Assembly: GCA_029243025.1 (NCBI GenBank)
Contig: JAQWSU010000029.1
Location: 36,015 to 100,014, forward strand
DNA from: Pirellulaceae bacterium
GTDB taxonomy: Bacteria > Planctomycetota > Planctomycetia > Pirellulales > Pirellulaceae
Length of the DNA stretch: 64,000 nt
Reading direction: 5' to 3'
Under the pieces are notes generated by a model. That model was not told where the DNA came from, made no database searches, and saw only the letters and a program-made list of their open reading frames with translations. The position numbers and the translations under genes are program-made. How positions within the stretch are numbered: the first letter of the stretch is position 1; each line of letters opens with the position of its first letter. Positions 19,201-25,282 of this stretch are shown here, one piece after another.

Positions 19201-21204
19201 GTCAATAATACGTTGGTAGGCGGTCGGCCAGCTTCGTTACCGGAACTTCTCGAAAATACGCCATTGGGAACCGGTGTGAAGGTGGATGATAATGCCAGTC
19301 CCACCTTGCTCAATAACATCATTGTTAATTTTGAGACGGGCATCGAAGTTGATCGTACGTCCCAGTCGACGGTGATTGGCGGTACGCTGTATCAGGATAA
19401 TATCGCAAATTCAAATGCCGGTCTGGGAGACTTCCCGATCGTGTTGAGTGCGAGCGAGGTGCTGTTTGTTGATCGCGACGACAGCAATTTCAATCTTGCC
19501 GAGAGCTCGTTAGCAATCGATAGTTCGATCGATTCACTGCGAGATCGTCCGGCGATCGTCTTTGTTTCGAATCCGATTGGTGCCTCCGTATCACCGATTC
19601 TCGCTCCGGAAATGGACAACACGGGTCAGTTGCGAGTGGATGATCCGAACGTGGACACGCCCGCTGGCCTCGGGGATAACGTGTTTAAAGATCGTGGTGC
19701 CATCGATCGGGCCGACTTCGTTGGGCCCACTGCCGCTTTGATTGCTCCAGCCGACAATGGTAGCTCGGATCTGAATCCGGTGCTTGGTGTCGTTCAGGTC
19801 AATAACCCGGCAATCCGAGCCTTCGAGGTTCAGTTAAACGACGGCTTGAATGAAACTCAGCGACAAGGAGGAACTGGAGTCGATAATGACACAGTGGTGA
19901 CGGAAGCTTTTGCAGTCTTCCGTAACGGTGTGCTGTTGACGGACGGCGTTGACTACACGTTTAGTTTTGACCGCACTAGCCGAATTGTGCGGCTGACAGC
20001 GTTGTCCGGCGTTTGGCAGCCGGGACGCGTCTACGACATTATCCTGGACAACACCGAAGAAACCGGTATTCGTGACCTTGCTGATAATCTGTTGCAGCCT
20101 AACGAACCGCTCGGAGAAACACGTTTCACCATTTCGATTGGCGGTGAGGAGCAAGATTTTGGAGACGCTTCGAGCACTTATCCTGTTCTGCTGTTGGACA
20201 ATGGCGCCAGCCATGTGATCGAACCCGGTTTCCATCTTGGACAATTGGTCGATGCTGAACCCGATGGTCAGCCTTCGCCAAACGCCAACGGAGATATTCC
20301 GGATGAAGATGGTGTCACATTCCTTGATCCGCTTGTGCCCGGTCGATCAGCCAGCATTCAAGTCATCGCGTCTCAACCAGGTCGATTGGATGGTTGGATC
20401 GACTTTAATCGTGATGGTGCTTGGACAAGTTTCACAGACCAGGTGTTCACTAGCGAATTGGTAGGTTCGGGTGTGAGCACGTTGGAAGTCGCTGTTCCCC
20501 AGGACGCATCACTCGGTCGTAGCTTTGCTCGTTTCCGTTTGAGTCATGATGGTGGCTTGGCTCCCACGGGACTCGCCTTGAATGGTGAAGTCGAAGACTA
20601 CGTGATTGACATCACAAGTGAACTGCCGTGGCAGAACGATCGAAATTCTTTGGATGTGGACGACGATGGCTTTGTCGCACCCCTCGATGCTTTGCTGGTT
20701 ATCAACGAACTAAACAATCGGCTTGCCAGTGATGAGATCACTGGCTTACTCGATAATCCACCGATTGAACCTAATGATCCCAGTCAGTTGGGTTATGTGG
20801 ACGTCGATGGAGATGTATTTGCGACTCCCCGCGACGCTTTACTGATTATTAACTTTCTCAATCAATCGGCCGCTTTGCCGGCGATGGCTGCAGCGGCGGA
20901 AGCAGAACCGGAAGAATTTGGCGTTCGATCGATTGAGACGGAAGCAGGTTGGAGTGTCCTGGCGGGTGCTGCCCTCCATGGTCGAGAGAAAGTATCAGTT
21001 CTGGCGGTCGATGAAGTTGTAAGGGATTCAGCTGCTGAATCGACTGACAAGCGTGTTGAAAAGCTTGAACTTGGCGAAGCAGGAGGCTTGTTCAGTGATC
21101 CGAGGCTTGCGGATACCGCCCTGGAGGAATTGTTGGACGACATCGCTAATGACCTTTTGTTAGACGATGCGGATGATGGATTCGATTTAGGAGATCTTGT
21201 TTAA
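7252..21204 (+). CDS. Giant (4650-aa) surface protein: metalloprotease-like, PPC, beta-helix, GEVED and dockerin-like modules
   Basis: Start ATG with GAGGT upstream. The signal motif MEALEPRAMLAQ lies near residues 36-47. A matrixin/reprolysin-type zinc motif HEIGHLLGLGH lies at H474, E475, H478 and H484, followed by a downstream Met turn (GTIMG). PPC-like beta domains containing Asp-rich SNDNYYS or SDDN segments and a YYVGVS/YYIAVS strand recur near 527-633, 1795-1923, 1995-2110, 3281-3393 and 3767-3873. Parallel beta-helix-like stretches with NPGDWxGI turns occupy about 740-1770 and 3880-4080. A module built on 'DGETFTxxD...xFEFD' recurs between 2170 and 3700. A GEVED domain (about 4302-4455) and two dockerin-like loops (about 4466-4540, DVDDDGFVAPLDALLVINEL) close the recognisable part, before an acidic tail. 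Probable extracellular adhesin or structural protein with a protease-like head; single-gene unit by spacing. The exact function is unknown. Confidence 0.9.
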   Translation: MAFGSSRYSAKRTRLNKKKKPSVRSGQVNSCRNTAMEALEPRAMLAQLVGIQPNAGELLETGQVLNVAPTSLTFRFDESAPALDPETIPDEIRIMRAGLDGDLDDGDNILVMPGYVGLGQSSAEAVVRFAETLPDDLYRIDAYGEKLDFELDLGAQIVAVVPQPLTRIGNQLQQARDQIVVYFNEDRLDANSAQDPRFYQLIFTSDTVTNTDDGPAHHPTTVQYNPNEHRATLTFEAPLDELSTGPGTYRLRIGTDEQAPVAPVNVDMPVDPGSSFDTATDVGALEVSQIISSRIEDLENFPLEYPGGNDDPGHRDLPVESENQHIDDTVSLDGSERIPTTDEQTGVSTIGYVFRDVYGSDPFGVPLRNLITDAQRHRTREIFELYGQYIGAQFFEADEAALEDLANSRVTFFSIATGDLRAISPTISTGPGGVIGLAGAVLDPELGAIPTAIMDNAESWDDSFGADWFETAMHEIGHLLGLGHSYDLPPGTIMGNYQVPGYEPEPFFPGDHDIVHAQHLYRPEVRDIDLYRFELDASGLFTAETFAERQREVSLLDTVITLYREDDAGNRELLASNDNYYSNDSFVQMLLPGGTYYVGVSSTGNDNYNPEIEGTGLGGRTEGDYELRFGFRPDVANSIVDATGVPIDGNSDGLPGGVNNFWFRAQTPEKTLVVDKSAAARGTGSLTNPYNNIEVALSAASSGDIVRIVANGGVDGNVGTIVDNYAYELGFDQLNRPLADGHSMDVPQGVTVMIDEGAIFKMRRARIGVGSTAPSVDRSASALQILGTPKHSVIITSINDETIGIDNDPLTTTPNPGDWGGLDFRHDVDRSEGRFEYEQEGIFLDYVNHADLRYGGGEVVIESIQQVVTPIQMVEARPTITSNSISRSADAAISADPNSFEETNFHAAEYQRIPFTSDYTRIGPEIHRNRLLANSINGVFVRIRTPAGNDLRSMTVSGRFDDPDVVHVISENLVIEGSPGGPLQRATRAPSANDVVVTPLADGNLSSGFYSYKFTFVRNDGSESAPSAATDLVEVLGRGEQGSLQLSDLPLSFEADVVSRRIYRSASSGVSPFRLVAETPLATSSVIDSGSTNSGMMLNEQGLDTSARLNARLAIDPSVVVKLDGSYIDASFGAQLIAEGRDGFQVVMTSILDDRYGAGGTFDSSNDRDDSQPNPGDWAGIFVGHTSDASIDYGVVSFGGGVTKVEGSFTAFNALEIHQATARVTNSTFAQNATGVGGQAPADRFGRGFNNSSTVFVRGAQPILVDNIFQNNDGPVISINPAALNNELVTDHGRSTGTIDLIGDFGDNQGPLIRANRIGDNAINGLVVRGEILNTQSVWDDTDIVHVVLDEIVSPDFHTHGGIRLESSPTASLVIKLEGENAGLTANGRPLDQGDRIGGRVQLVGQPGSPVVMTSLRDDSIGAGFDPAGRVQNDTDGNGAAFGPGSSLPTGPESNNGTLIDNDVPTDVPGFFQANPSAGGALNATGVTVQTQTGILQQQNLIAQFTNYVDVGRNGSAFNLGTTNVTLPPTLVADDVVASTGNFTVGTVDDEQIINWRVETRFEDGDPTVFNDVSFSSDDPLGSLRLINYLDPAILGGAGDILFTRGSAGENEFRAYTVDDNQRVGFGHGGVLENTPGNNTNFVGWASDVAADLNAAIQGAGAAYSLTGNIDTLSLPEVDDPDLGKVYGPEDVTTAFAWDIQGSSLTASATSLVQLLPRNPSSFAGDWRGILLDEYSHDRNVDVATERESINAEAPGINAVPDTAQFLGQLAPFEKGGDDNLRLGFEVHGFLNAPSDVDVYSFRAEGGTEVWVDLDQTSTSLDSVVELIDANGLVVARSDEGYNEQIGVDSLFGPARSMDRSVFDKKDRYTVNLHDAGMRIILPGSEGNTSTYHVRVRSSSDDVATNISGGITSGAYQLQIRLQQMNEVPGSTVQFADIRNAVNAIQVFGQPAHSPLLGEVTEVDLDNDTRASAQPIGNILSSDRGAVTLAGSISNDTDLDWYEFDVQLEGIQRIDGGPNSPPVYAAVTFDVDFTDGLARPNTKIHIFNDGGQLVYSSDDSSITDDRPAIAGSDALTDLSAGSTGSKDPYLGTVELQEGTYYMAVSTAAYSVDALSQNSLLRAEPINSLVRVVEDRIGYSGGSTIPDGPLVPILFSDAFGLVPPDGVDLVDGETFTVTDLDGGSVVYEFDNDNAVRGLNVPIPFSDDGFFADTAASLVGTITDAIVANGPAGVTIGTNSFATLTEVVLEDAAGVKQISAPGESEPKMYISTPSIVPYGLSDITVFATQDFGLDRSRLVAIDAFTGALENTVGTFSGNVEDIAIKPDGRLYGFTVPEEEVTDATSGNYLQIDHQSLATTELSTVIGDDGIQTFADDPAAPDTVLQTEDGVQFQGVTFGQLGDPLRGFAIGNRGLRQPLNVEGPTTNVLYEFNVDSGLAFSITPPDPADREDDARLEGAGTQIRERGRLDTTTDPFGLGNSAILTSEATEISAGGATLARITDGLQFTLDDGTGNLFDFQFNSGPEVRYTYSPANGVFVRDGDTFLLDGTAFEFETGSVIVVNALNGNGVSDGETISITDSQVPAVTRIFEFDDGTGGPIGAGHVRIAFTQSMDQASLVNAIISSINAVGNYNVEASLLPNSNRISLTGESSSTGATTSSTGIVIQGTPGGAANLIPTEENASFADFGDAIATSVTDASVDGNRINFPGFVVGSFPQLENRGIFQPNAAAGGSVTPGFIGVDFGAADTQVEISNRIALAVNTTTPMNATAAGASVTLAAPAFVESVDSPLRIGGTAPGGLFTGLAMIGGRLFGVTGPDFFPEFFGGLGEGGGLFEIRSPLSNNAVADYIESSTDLLTGGRNAFGNPTGGPIAFSALQPGPKNMEDGRYAEMLFGMDTFGNMYAFNLEGELQPVFMNSQTSINTGVFNPTGFSFGTLDMNLWHVTSERRADGGHGFDEAPDGSREAENPDANNSLRFGFDNPNDQPGIWAGVENDPGIRDSYDFPGGANGSVISNSIDLSDYDLTDRPALYFNYLLNTEAAEGDVVPPPFMRDSFRVFVSDDDGEWQLIATNNSFRGGDDADDEYDYGPFAVQELIDNAGWQQARIDLSPYGGHKNVRLRFDFSTAGSLDIGNPLTGGDEVRAVDSSEIFDGDSLSVQELFGFNSQTYEFDLGYTFNTISGAGLSDGETFTLTDGINPPVTFELDLGNGVADGNTPVEFYRGMSPIEVARSVEDSILLGFGKGIEHRDLSQEQNDTISQPIRTSLMFGYLLSSGTIGDNPTLFGSRAGQDVDMLEIQLQAGQQVLIDLDSTGDFSTSLTDSYLRLFDSEGTEVAVSDNDAAPGESLFTSDSYIDYTSLEAGSYYIAVSGNANVSYNPFVTGSGVSGATGDYDLQVQLVGGDSPIETYLSGSRLNLQGVTGISQPAGASLVVDGVPGTSGFPVPINLGMSADEVALELRRAVATSNGGGDPLSVPGYQNIVRLHGSSVVDAGPLGLSVTGFFDSELFPEFELNGLDGDRFGAFNASTFPDGETDGDFPGFLRGRDNAFEGVYIDDLVIGFRERGEMYTSADGNDGFTLVDPVPAEEIIVGDYSIEMRSSPFYGIRDFQPIPTLILTQSFDPRDRLAPAVSIRSPGGYEVADGMSFVVGDGTSDVILEYNETSLRNGVSPGHLPVPFTAFDSPAVIANAITTVINSMPVQAAIDVRAESREGSNRIDLFGNPVIQAGANVVEGQLLESNDTLADAIDSLIRSDGAQGFTAIAKIGDNPAIGAGLDVDLIKVQLVVGDRIAIDLDSLEVPVDTVVRLFDADGTQLAFSDDNVAPGEVASRDAYLEYTATMAGDYYVGVSGFSNMNYDPNLIASGLSGAVGPYRIELVVGGEKESVKVNAETNFGDRNIKRDQGQLIIHSTNITNSSEYGIWLDAGARIEPGNFAHQGPPRLLYDDNSEQLTRGAVIKNNVIAYNGLGAIYYSGDAQPAGQPDAAVPFGRIVNNTLVGGRPASLPELLENTPLGTGVKVDDNASPTLLNNIIVNFETGIEVDRTSQSTVIGGTLYQDNIANSNAGLGDFPIVLSASEVLFVDRDDSNFNLAESSLAIDSSIDSLRDRPAIVFVSNPIGASVSPILAPEMDNTGQLRVDDPNVDTPAGLGDNVFKDRGAIDRADFVGPTAALIAPADNGSSDLNPVLGVVQVNNPAIRAFEVQLNDGLNETQRQGGTGVDNDTVVTEAFAVFRNGVLLTDGVDYTFSFDRTSRIVRLTALSGVWQPGRVYDIILDNTEETGIRDLADNLLQPNEPLGETRFTISIGGEEQDFGDASSTYPVLLLDNGASHVIEPGFHLGQLVDAEPDGQPSPNANGDIPDEDGVTFLDPLVPGRSASIQVIASQPGRLDGWIDFNRDGAWTSFTDQVFTSELVGSGVSTLEVAVPQDASLGRSFARFRLSHDGGLAPTGLALNGEVEDYVIDITSELPWQNDRNSLDVDDDGFVAPLDALLVINELNNRLASDEITGLLDNPPIEPNDPSQLGYVDVDGDVFATPRDALLIINFLNQSAALPAMAAAAEAEPEEFGVRSIETEAGWSVLAGAALHGREKVSVLAVDEVVRDSAAESTDKRVEKLELGEAGGLFSDPRLADTALEELLDDIANDLLLDDADDGFDLGDLV

Positions 21205-21339
21205 GATATGAAGCGCTAAGAGGTTGATACGATCTTGCGATCGATAAGTTGAGTTTGGACGCGCATTCGCTATATCCGAACCGTTCAATCGCTGAAAAGA
21301 TTGTGTCGCTAGGTTTGCACTTCGTGATTTTGAATCATA

Positions 21340-21371
21340 CTGAGACCAAGCGGAAATCTCGCTCGGTTCAG
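21340..21371 (+). terminator. Possible terminator between the two giant genes
   Basis: CTGA-g-ACC-a-AGCG pairs with CGCT-c-GGT-TCAG (one bulge, one mismatch, 7-base loop), followed by TTTAAATAA. It lies 136 bases after the 4650-residue gene and 45 before the next start. It may terminate the first transcript or act as a leader hairpin of the second. Confidence 0.4.
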
Positions 21372-21415
21372 TTTAAATAACCAGCCCAACGCGTACCGTT
21401 TGGGTTACGAGAAAC

Positions 21416-24400
21416 ATGTCACACGCCCCGGATTCGAGAATGAAAAAGAGCGCCTCAATGATTCAACGCCTAACACTGAGTGGTAAGCGAGCGCGGAGTC
21501 GTCGATCTAGTCGCATCGCACGACCGCTGCTGTCCGAGCAACTTGAAACGCGAGCATTATTGGCCGGCGATCTCATGCAGAATCCGGCCAGCATTACGGA
21601 TGTGAATGCTGATGGGTTGACGACGCCCGTTGACGTGCTCCTGATCTTGAATGAATTGAATCATGGCGGGGCGAGATCTCTTGTCTCGGGAGAAGATCCC
21701 GCTAATACAGCCTTGTTTTACGATGTGAGCGGCGATGCGTTTCTGAGCCCCATGGACGCGTTAATGGTTCTGAATCAACTCAACGCCGAAGGGGAAGACG
21801 AGTTGCTCGTTCAAATCCGTTTAGAGGTAACGGATGTTGACGGAGCCGTGATTGATAGCATCGACGCCAATTCAACCTTCGTGCTGAGTGGGTATGTGAA
21901 GGATCTGACCGAACGTGAAGATGGTGGTGTCTTCTCTGGCTATCTGGATGTGAACTACAGCAGCGATTTGGCGGCCGTCAGTTCCGATATTCGACACGGT
22001 CCTTCTTATGGGAACGCTCCGTCTGGTGACAGCTCTACACCCGGATTGATTGACGAGGTGGGCTCGATCGATGGACTCAGTCCTTTGGGACCTACAGAAC
22101 GACTTTTGTTCAATGTCGATATGCTGGCTGAGGCGACCGGTAACGTAACCTTTGCTCCTAGCTTTGCCGATGTTTCGCCTCTGCACGACGTACTGCTTTT
22201 CGGAGCCGATTCACCGGTTGCCGAAGACGAAATCATGTTCGTTGGAACCTCGTTGCAAATTGGGGCGACGGAAGCGCCGGTGGCAGAAGATGATTTCTAT
22301 GAATCGACTTGGGACGTTGTGCTGGCAGTCGATGCTGAAAATGGCGTACTCGCCAATGATCTGGATGCTGCGGGTGGCACCTTGACTGCCTCTCTCGTTG
22401 ATGATGCTGGCAATGGGGTCGTCGAATTAGCTGCGGACGGCTCCTTTAACTACACGCCAAATCAGGGATTCGCTGGAATCGATAGCTTCACTTACGTGGC
22501 AAACACGGCTGGTGCGGCCTCGAATGTGGCGACTGTTCAGATTGATGTAAAGGCCGTCAACCGACCCCCTGTTGCCGTCGATGATGAATACGCGACCCCT
22601 GAAGATTCGGTGTTGAATACAGTCGTTGGCGTGTTGGCCAACGATTTTGACCCTGACGGTGACGCGTTGAATTCACGATTCGTTACCTTGCCGTCGCACG
22701 GATCACTCCAGCTCAATGGAAATGGGAATTTCACTTATACGCCGGACCAAGACTTTTTCGGCTTCGATTCCTTCATCTATCTGGCTAATGACGGATTGCT
22801 GGACTCCAACGAGGCGAACGTCACCATCGAAGTTACGGCGGTCAATGACGGGCCTGTGGCCGTCCCTGATTTTTACATGACCGGTGCAGGAACTCAGCTC
22901 ACGGTGGCTGCTGCCGATGGTGTGCTGGTCAACGATGTTGATCCCGAGGGCGAGGGCTTATCGGCATCGGTCGTCGAGTTGCCGCAGAATGGTGCTGTGC
23001 AGCTAGAACTTGACGGGTCGTTTGTCTACACGCCGAACGCCGATTTCGTGGGCGAAGACACGTTTACCTACGTGGCGAGTGATGATGTGGATACATCGAA
23101 TGTCGCAACAGTAACCATTACTGTTTCGGATGACATACTGATGAATTTCCGCTTGGAAGCTACCAATGCAGAAGGCACTCCTGTGACGGCTGTGTCACCC
23201 GGGAGTCAGGTGAATCTGAATGTCTATGTCGAAGATGTTCGTAGTACATCGCCTGACGGCGTGTTTTCGGCCTACTTGGATGTCGTCTATTCTGATAATG
23301 CCATGCTCGTTAGTGAGCAGCTGTCATTTAACGAGATTTACGCCAATCAGCGATCGGGAGATCTTTCGACCGCCGGAGTGATCGATGAAGCGGGTGCCTT
23401 TGATGGTCTGGCGCCACTTGGCCCCGACGAGCTACTTCTGTTCAGTGCCTCGTTCGTCGCCGGTGGAGTTGGCACGATGGTGTTCGCGTCGGATCCGGCC
23501 GAATTGCTACCGGCTCACGAAGTCTTGCTCTACAACTTTGATGATCCAATTCAGTCTGAATTTATCAACTATGGCTCGGTCGAAGTCACGATTGAGCAAG
23601 GCGATCCACCGATTGCCGTCGATGATCAATACGAAACACGCGAGGATGCCGTGTTGGTCGTGTCAGCCGAGAATGGAGTGTTGGCCAATGACTCGGATCC
23701 CGACGGAGACGTCTTGACAGCGATCTTGGTGGACGCACCTTCTCATGGTGTTTTGGAACTCGTCGATGATGGTAGCTTCCGCTACACACCCGAAGACAAT
23801 TACTTCGGATCGGATACCTTCACTTATCAGGCCTCCGATGGAGCCAATTTGTCGAATGTGGCAATGGTTACGATTGATGTGATTCCAGTCATCGACGCTC
23901 CTGTTGCGGTCGATGATTTCTATGTCATCGATGACATGGATCCATTGGTTGTCGATGCTGAATCAGGAGTGCTCTCGAACGATTTCGATCTTGAAGGCAA
24001 AACGATGAGCGCCGTGCTGGCCGATCCACCCCAAAACGGTACGCTTGATTTGCAAGCAGACGGGGCCTTTGTCTACACACCCGATACGGGATTCGTCGGT
24101 CGAGATACTTACACCTATCGAGCGGAAGCCGATGGCGAGCTCTCGAATCTCGCCACCGTCACGATCGATGTTGGTAATCTGCTTCCAAGTTCGGTCCAGG
24201 GAATGGTTTACTTCGATACCAACGATGACGGTCAAGTTGGTGAGGCCGAGAATCGTATTGCAAATGTGAAAATCACTCTCAGAGGGACCAATTTGCTGGA
24301 TGAAGAGATCTTCCTGGAAACCAACACCGCCACCGATGGGACCTTTGCCTTCGATGGCTTGTTGCAGGGAAATTACATCCTAACTGAGTTCCAGCCAGCG

Positions 24401-24880
24401 TTTACTGTGGATGGGAAGGATACAATTGACGGAGAAGAGTCGTTACGAAGCGATCGCTTCAGTATTAAGCTCCCGGCGGGCGTTGACGCTGGGCAATACA
24501 ATTTTGGCGATCGAGGCCTGGACTCCAAGTACATCGTTAATTCGCAATTCTTCGCCTCACGTCGACTCGAAGGTCTCTGGACCAGGATTGCCCCCAACGG
24601 ACAATCGGATTGGTACAACGCAGATTTGGCCTGGAGTGAATTCGATTCGATTTCGGTCAAATTATCCGAGAGTGGCACCAGTGCTGAAATTCGGGCACGA
24701 GCGGATGGAGTCGAGCAGTTGTCGACTGTTTCATTGACCCGAAGTCGAACCGTGCATCTGACAGGTGATGAAAATGGCTACATCTTCCAGGTTGATGGCC
24801 AACCGGAAGACCACGGCATTCAACGTCCGTCGTCATTGTCGGCTTCGGCAGTTGATGAGCTGTTCGCCAACGACCAATAA
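21416..24880 (+). CDS. Secreted protein with dockerin-like, two cohesin-like and multiple cadherin-type Ig modules
   Basis: 1154 residues. An Arg/Lys-rich N-terminus leads to the signal LLSEQLETRALLAGD (about residues 38-52). Two dockerin-like EF loops follow unusually early (DVNADGLTTPVDVLLILNEL and DVSGDAFLSPMDALMVLNQL, about 60-122). Two homologous cohesin-like domains (about 125-275 and 585-740) share the pattern DEVG(S/A)(I/F)DGL.PLGP(T/D)E.LLF. Cadherin-like Ig repeats ('VAVDDxYxTxEDxxL...GVLANDxDPDGD') fill about 278-580 and 740-935. An SdrD_B-like domain (about 940-1040) precedes a C-terminal domain of about 110 residues. The start ATG is preceded directly by TACGAGAAAC; an in-frame ATG eight codons later is possible. 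Followed by a strong terminator. Likely a surface scaffold or adhesin; the role is inferred from the modules only. Confidence 0.88.
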   Translation: MSHAPDSRMKKSASMIQRLTLSGKRARSRRSSRIARPLLSEQLETRALLAGDLMQNPASITDVNADGLTTPVDVLLILNELNHGGARSLVSGEDPANTALFYDVSGDAFLSPMDALMVLNQLNAEGEDELLVQIRLEVTDVDGAVIDSIDANSTFVLSGYVKDLTEREDGGVFSGYLDVNYSSDLAAVSSDIRHGPSYGNAPSGDSSTPGLIDEVGSIDGLSPLGPTERLLFNVDMLAEATGNVTFAPSFADVSPLHDVLLFGADSPVAEDEIMFVGTSLQIGATEAPVAEDDFYESTWDVVLAVDAENGVLANDLDAAGGTLTASLVDDAGNGVVELAADGSFNYTPNQGFAGIDSFTYVANTAGAASNVATVQIDVKAVNRPPVAVDDEYATPEDSVLNTVVGVLANDFDPDGDALNSRFVTLPSHGSLQLNGNGNFTYTPDQDFFGFDSFIYLANDGLLDSNEANVTIEVTAVNDGPVAVPDFYMTGAGTQLTVAAADGVLVNDVDPEGEGLSASVVELPQNGAVQLELDGSFVYTPNADFVGEDTFTYVASDDVDTSNVATVTITVSDDILMNFRLEATNAEGTPVTAVSPGSQVNLNVYVEDVRSTSPDGVFSAYLDVVYSDNAMLVSEQLSFNEIYANQRSGDLSTAGVIDEAGAFDGLAPLGPDELLLFSASFVAGGVGTMVFASDPAELLPAHEVLLYNFDDPIQSEFINYGSVEVTIEQGDPPIAVDDQYETREDAVLVVSAENGVLANDSDPDGDVLTAILVDAPSHGVLELVDDGSFRYTPEDNYFGSDTFTYQASDGANLSNVAMVTIDVIPVIDAPVAVDDFYVIDDMDPLVVDAESGVLSNDFDLEGKTMSAVLADPPQNGTLDLQADGAFVYTPDTGFVGRDTYTYRAEADGELSNLATVTIDVGNLLPSSVQGMVYFDTNDDGQVGEAENRIANVKITLRGTNLLDEEIFLETNTATDGTFAFDGLLQGNYILTEFQPAFTVDGKDTIDGEESLRSDRFSIKLPAGVDAGQYNFGDRGLDSKYIVNSQFFASRRLEGLWTRIAPNGQSDWYNADLAWSEFDSISVKLSESGTSAEIRARADGVEQLSTVSLTRSRTVHLTGDENGYIFQVDGQPEDHGIQRPSSLSASAVDELFANDQ

Positions 24881-24898
24881 ACGCGTTTCACCGTAGAC

Positions 24899-24939
24899 AA
24901 GCCGCGGCGGTTCCGAGTGAATCGCCGCGGCTTTTTTTT
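24899..24939 (+). terminator. Strong Rho-independent terminator
   Basis: GCCGCGGCG (24901-24909) pairs with CGCCGCGGC (24923-24931) around a 13-base loop, flanked by AA/TT and followed by eight T. It ends the transcript of the 1154-residue gene 19 bases after its stop. Confidence 0.95.
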
Positions 24940-25071
24940 GGGGTCGGATACTGCTCGGCGCTGTATTGCTCAACCTATTGAACCGGTAACGCTTGCGGGG
25001 CTCTCCCAATTTGGCCGCATGTTCGACCGGCATGAGCTTCTGTAATCAGAAAGATTCGGGGCTCGCTCATA

Positions 25072-25257
25072 ATGATGACAGAGGTCGTTAAAAGGGTTCT
25101 GTTTTTCTTTGACCCATTTCGCAGCCCTGGCCAATTCTGCCGGTTTATCGTCATAATGATTGGCGGCTCGTCAATTGCGCTGTTTGGCGCGGGGTTTGCT
25201 ATCACTACTGGCTACGCTCGCGAGAAAATGAATTCTTCCCAGCATGGCGAGCAATGA
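25072..25257 (+). CDS. Putative small membrane protein
   Basis: 61 codons from tandem ATG-ATG. Residues about 22-46 form one hydrophobic span (CRFIVIMIGGSSIALFGAGF), with a basic N-terminal half and a polar C-terminus. It ends about 25 bases before the start of the WxxGxW protein in the same direction, so the two may be co-transcribed. No family is recognised and no strong ribosome site is visible. It could be a real small membrane protein or a chance frame; the hydrophobic span and the position favour the former slightly. Confidence 0.35.
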   Translation: MMTEVVKRVLFFFDPFRSPGQFCRFIVIMIGGSSIALFGAGFAITTGYAREKMNSSQHGEQ

Positions 25258-25282
25258 TTCAATATGAGTGAGGTTAGATGTG

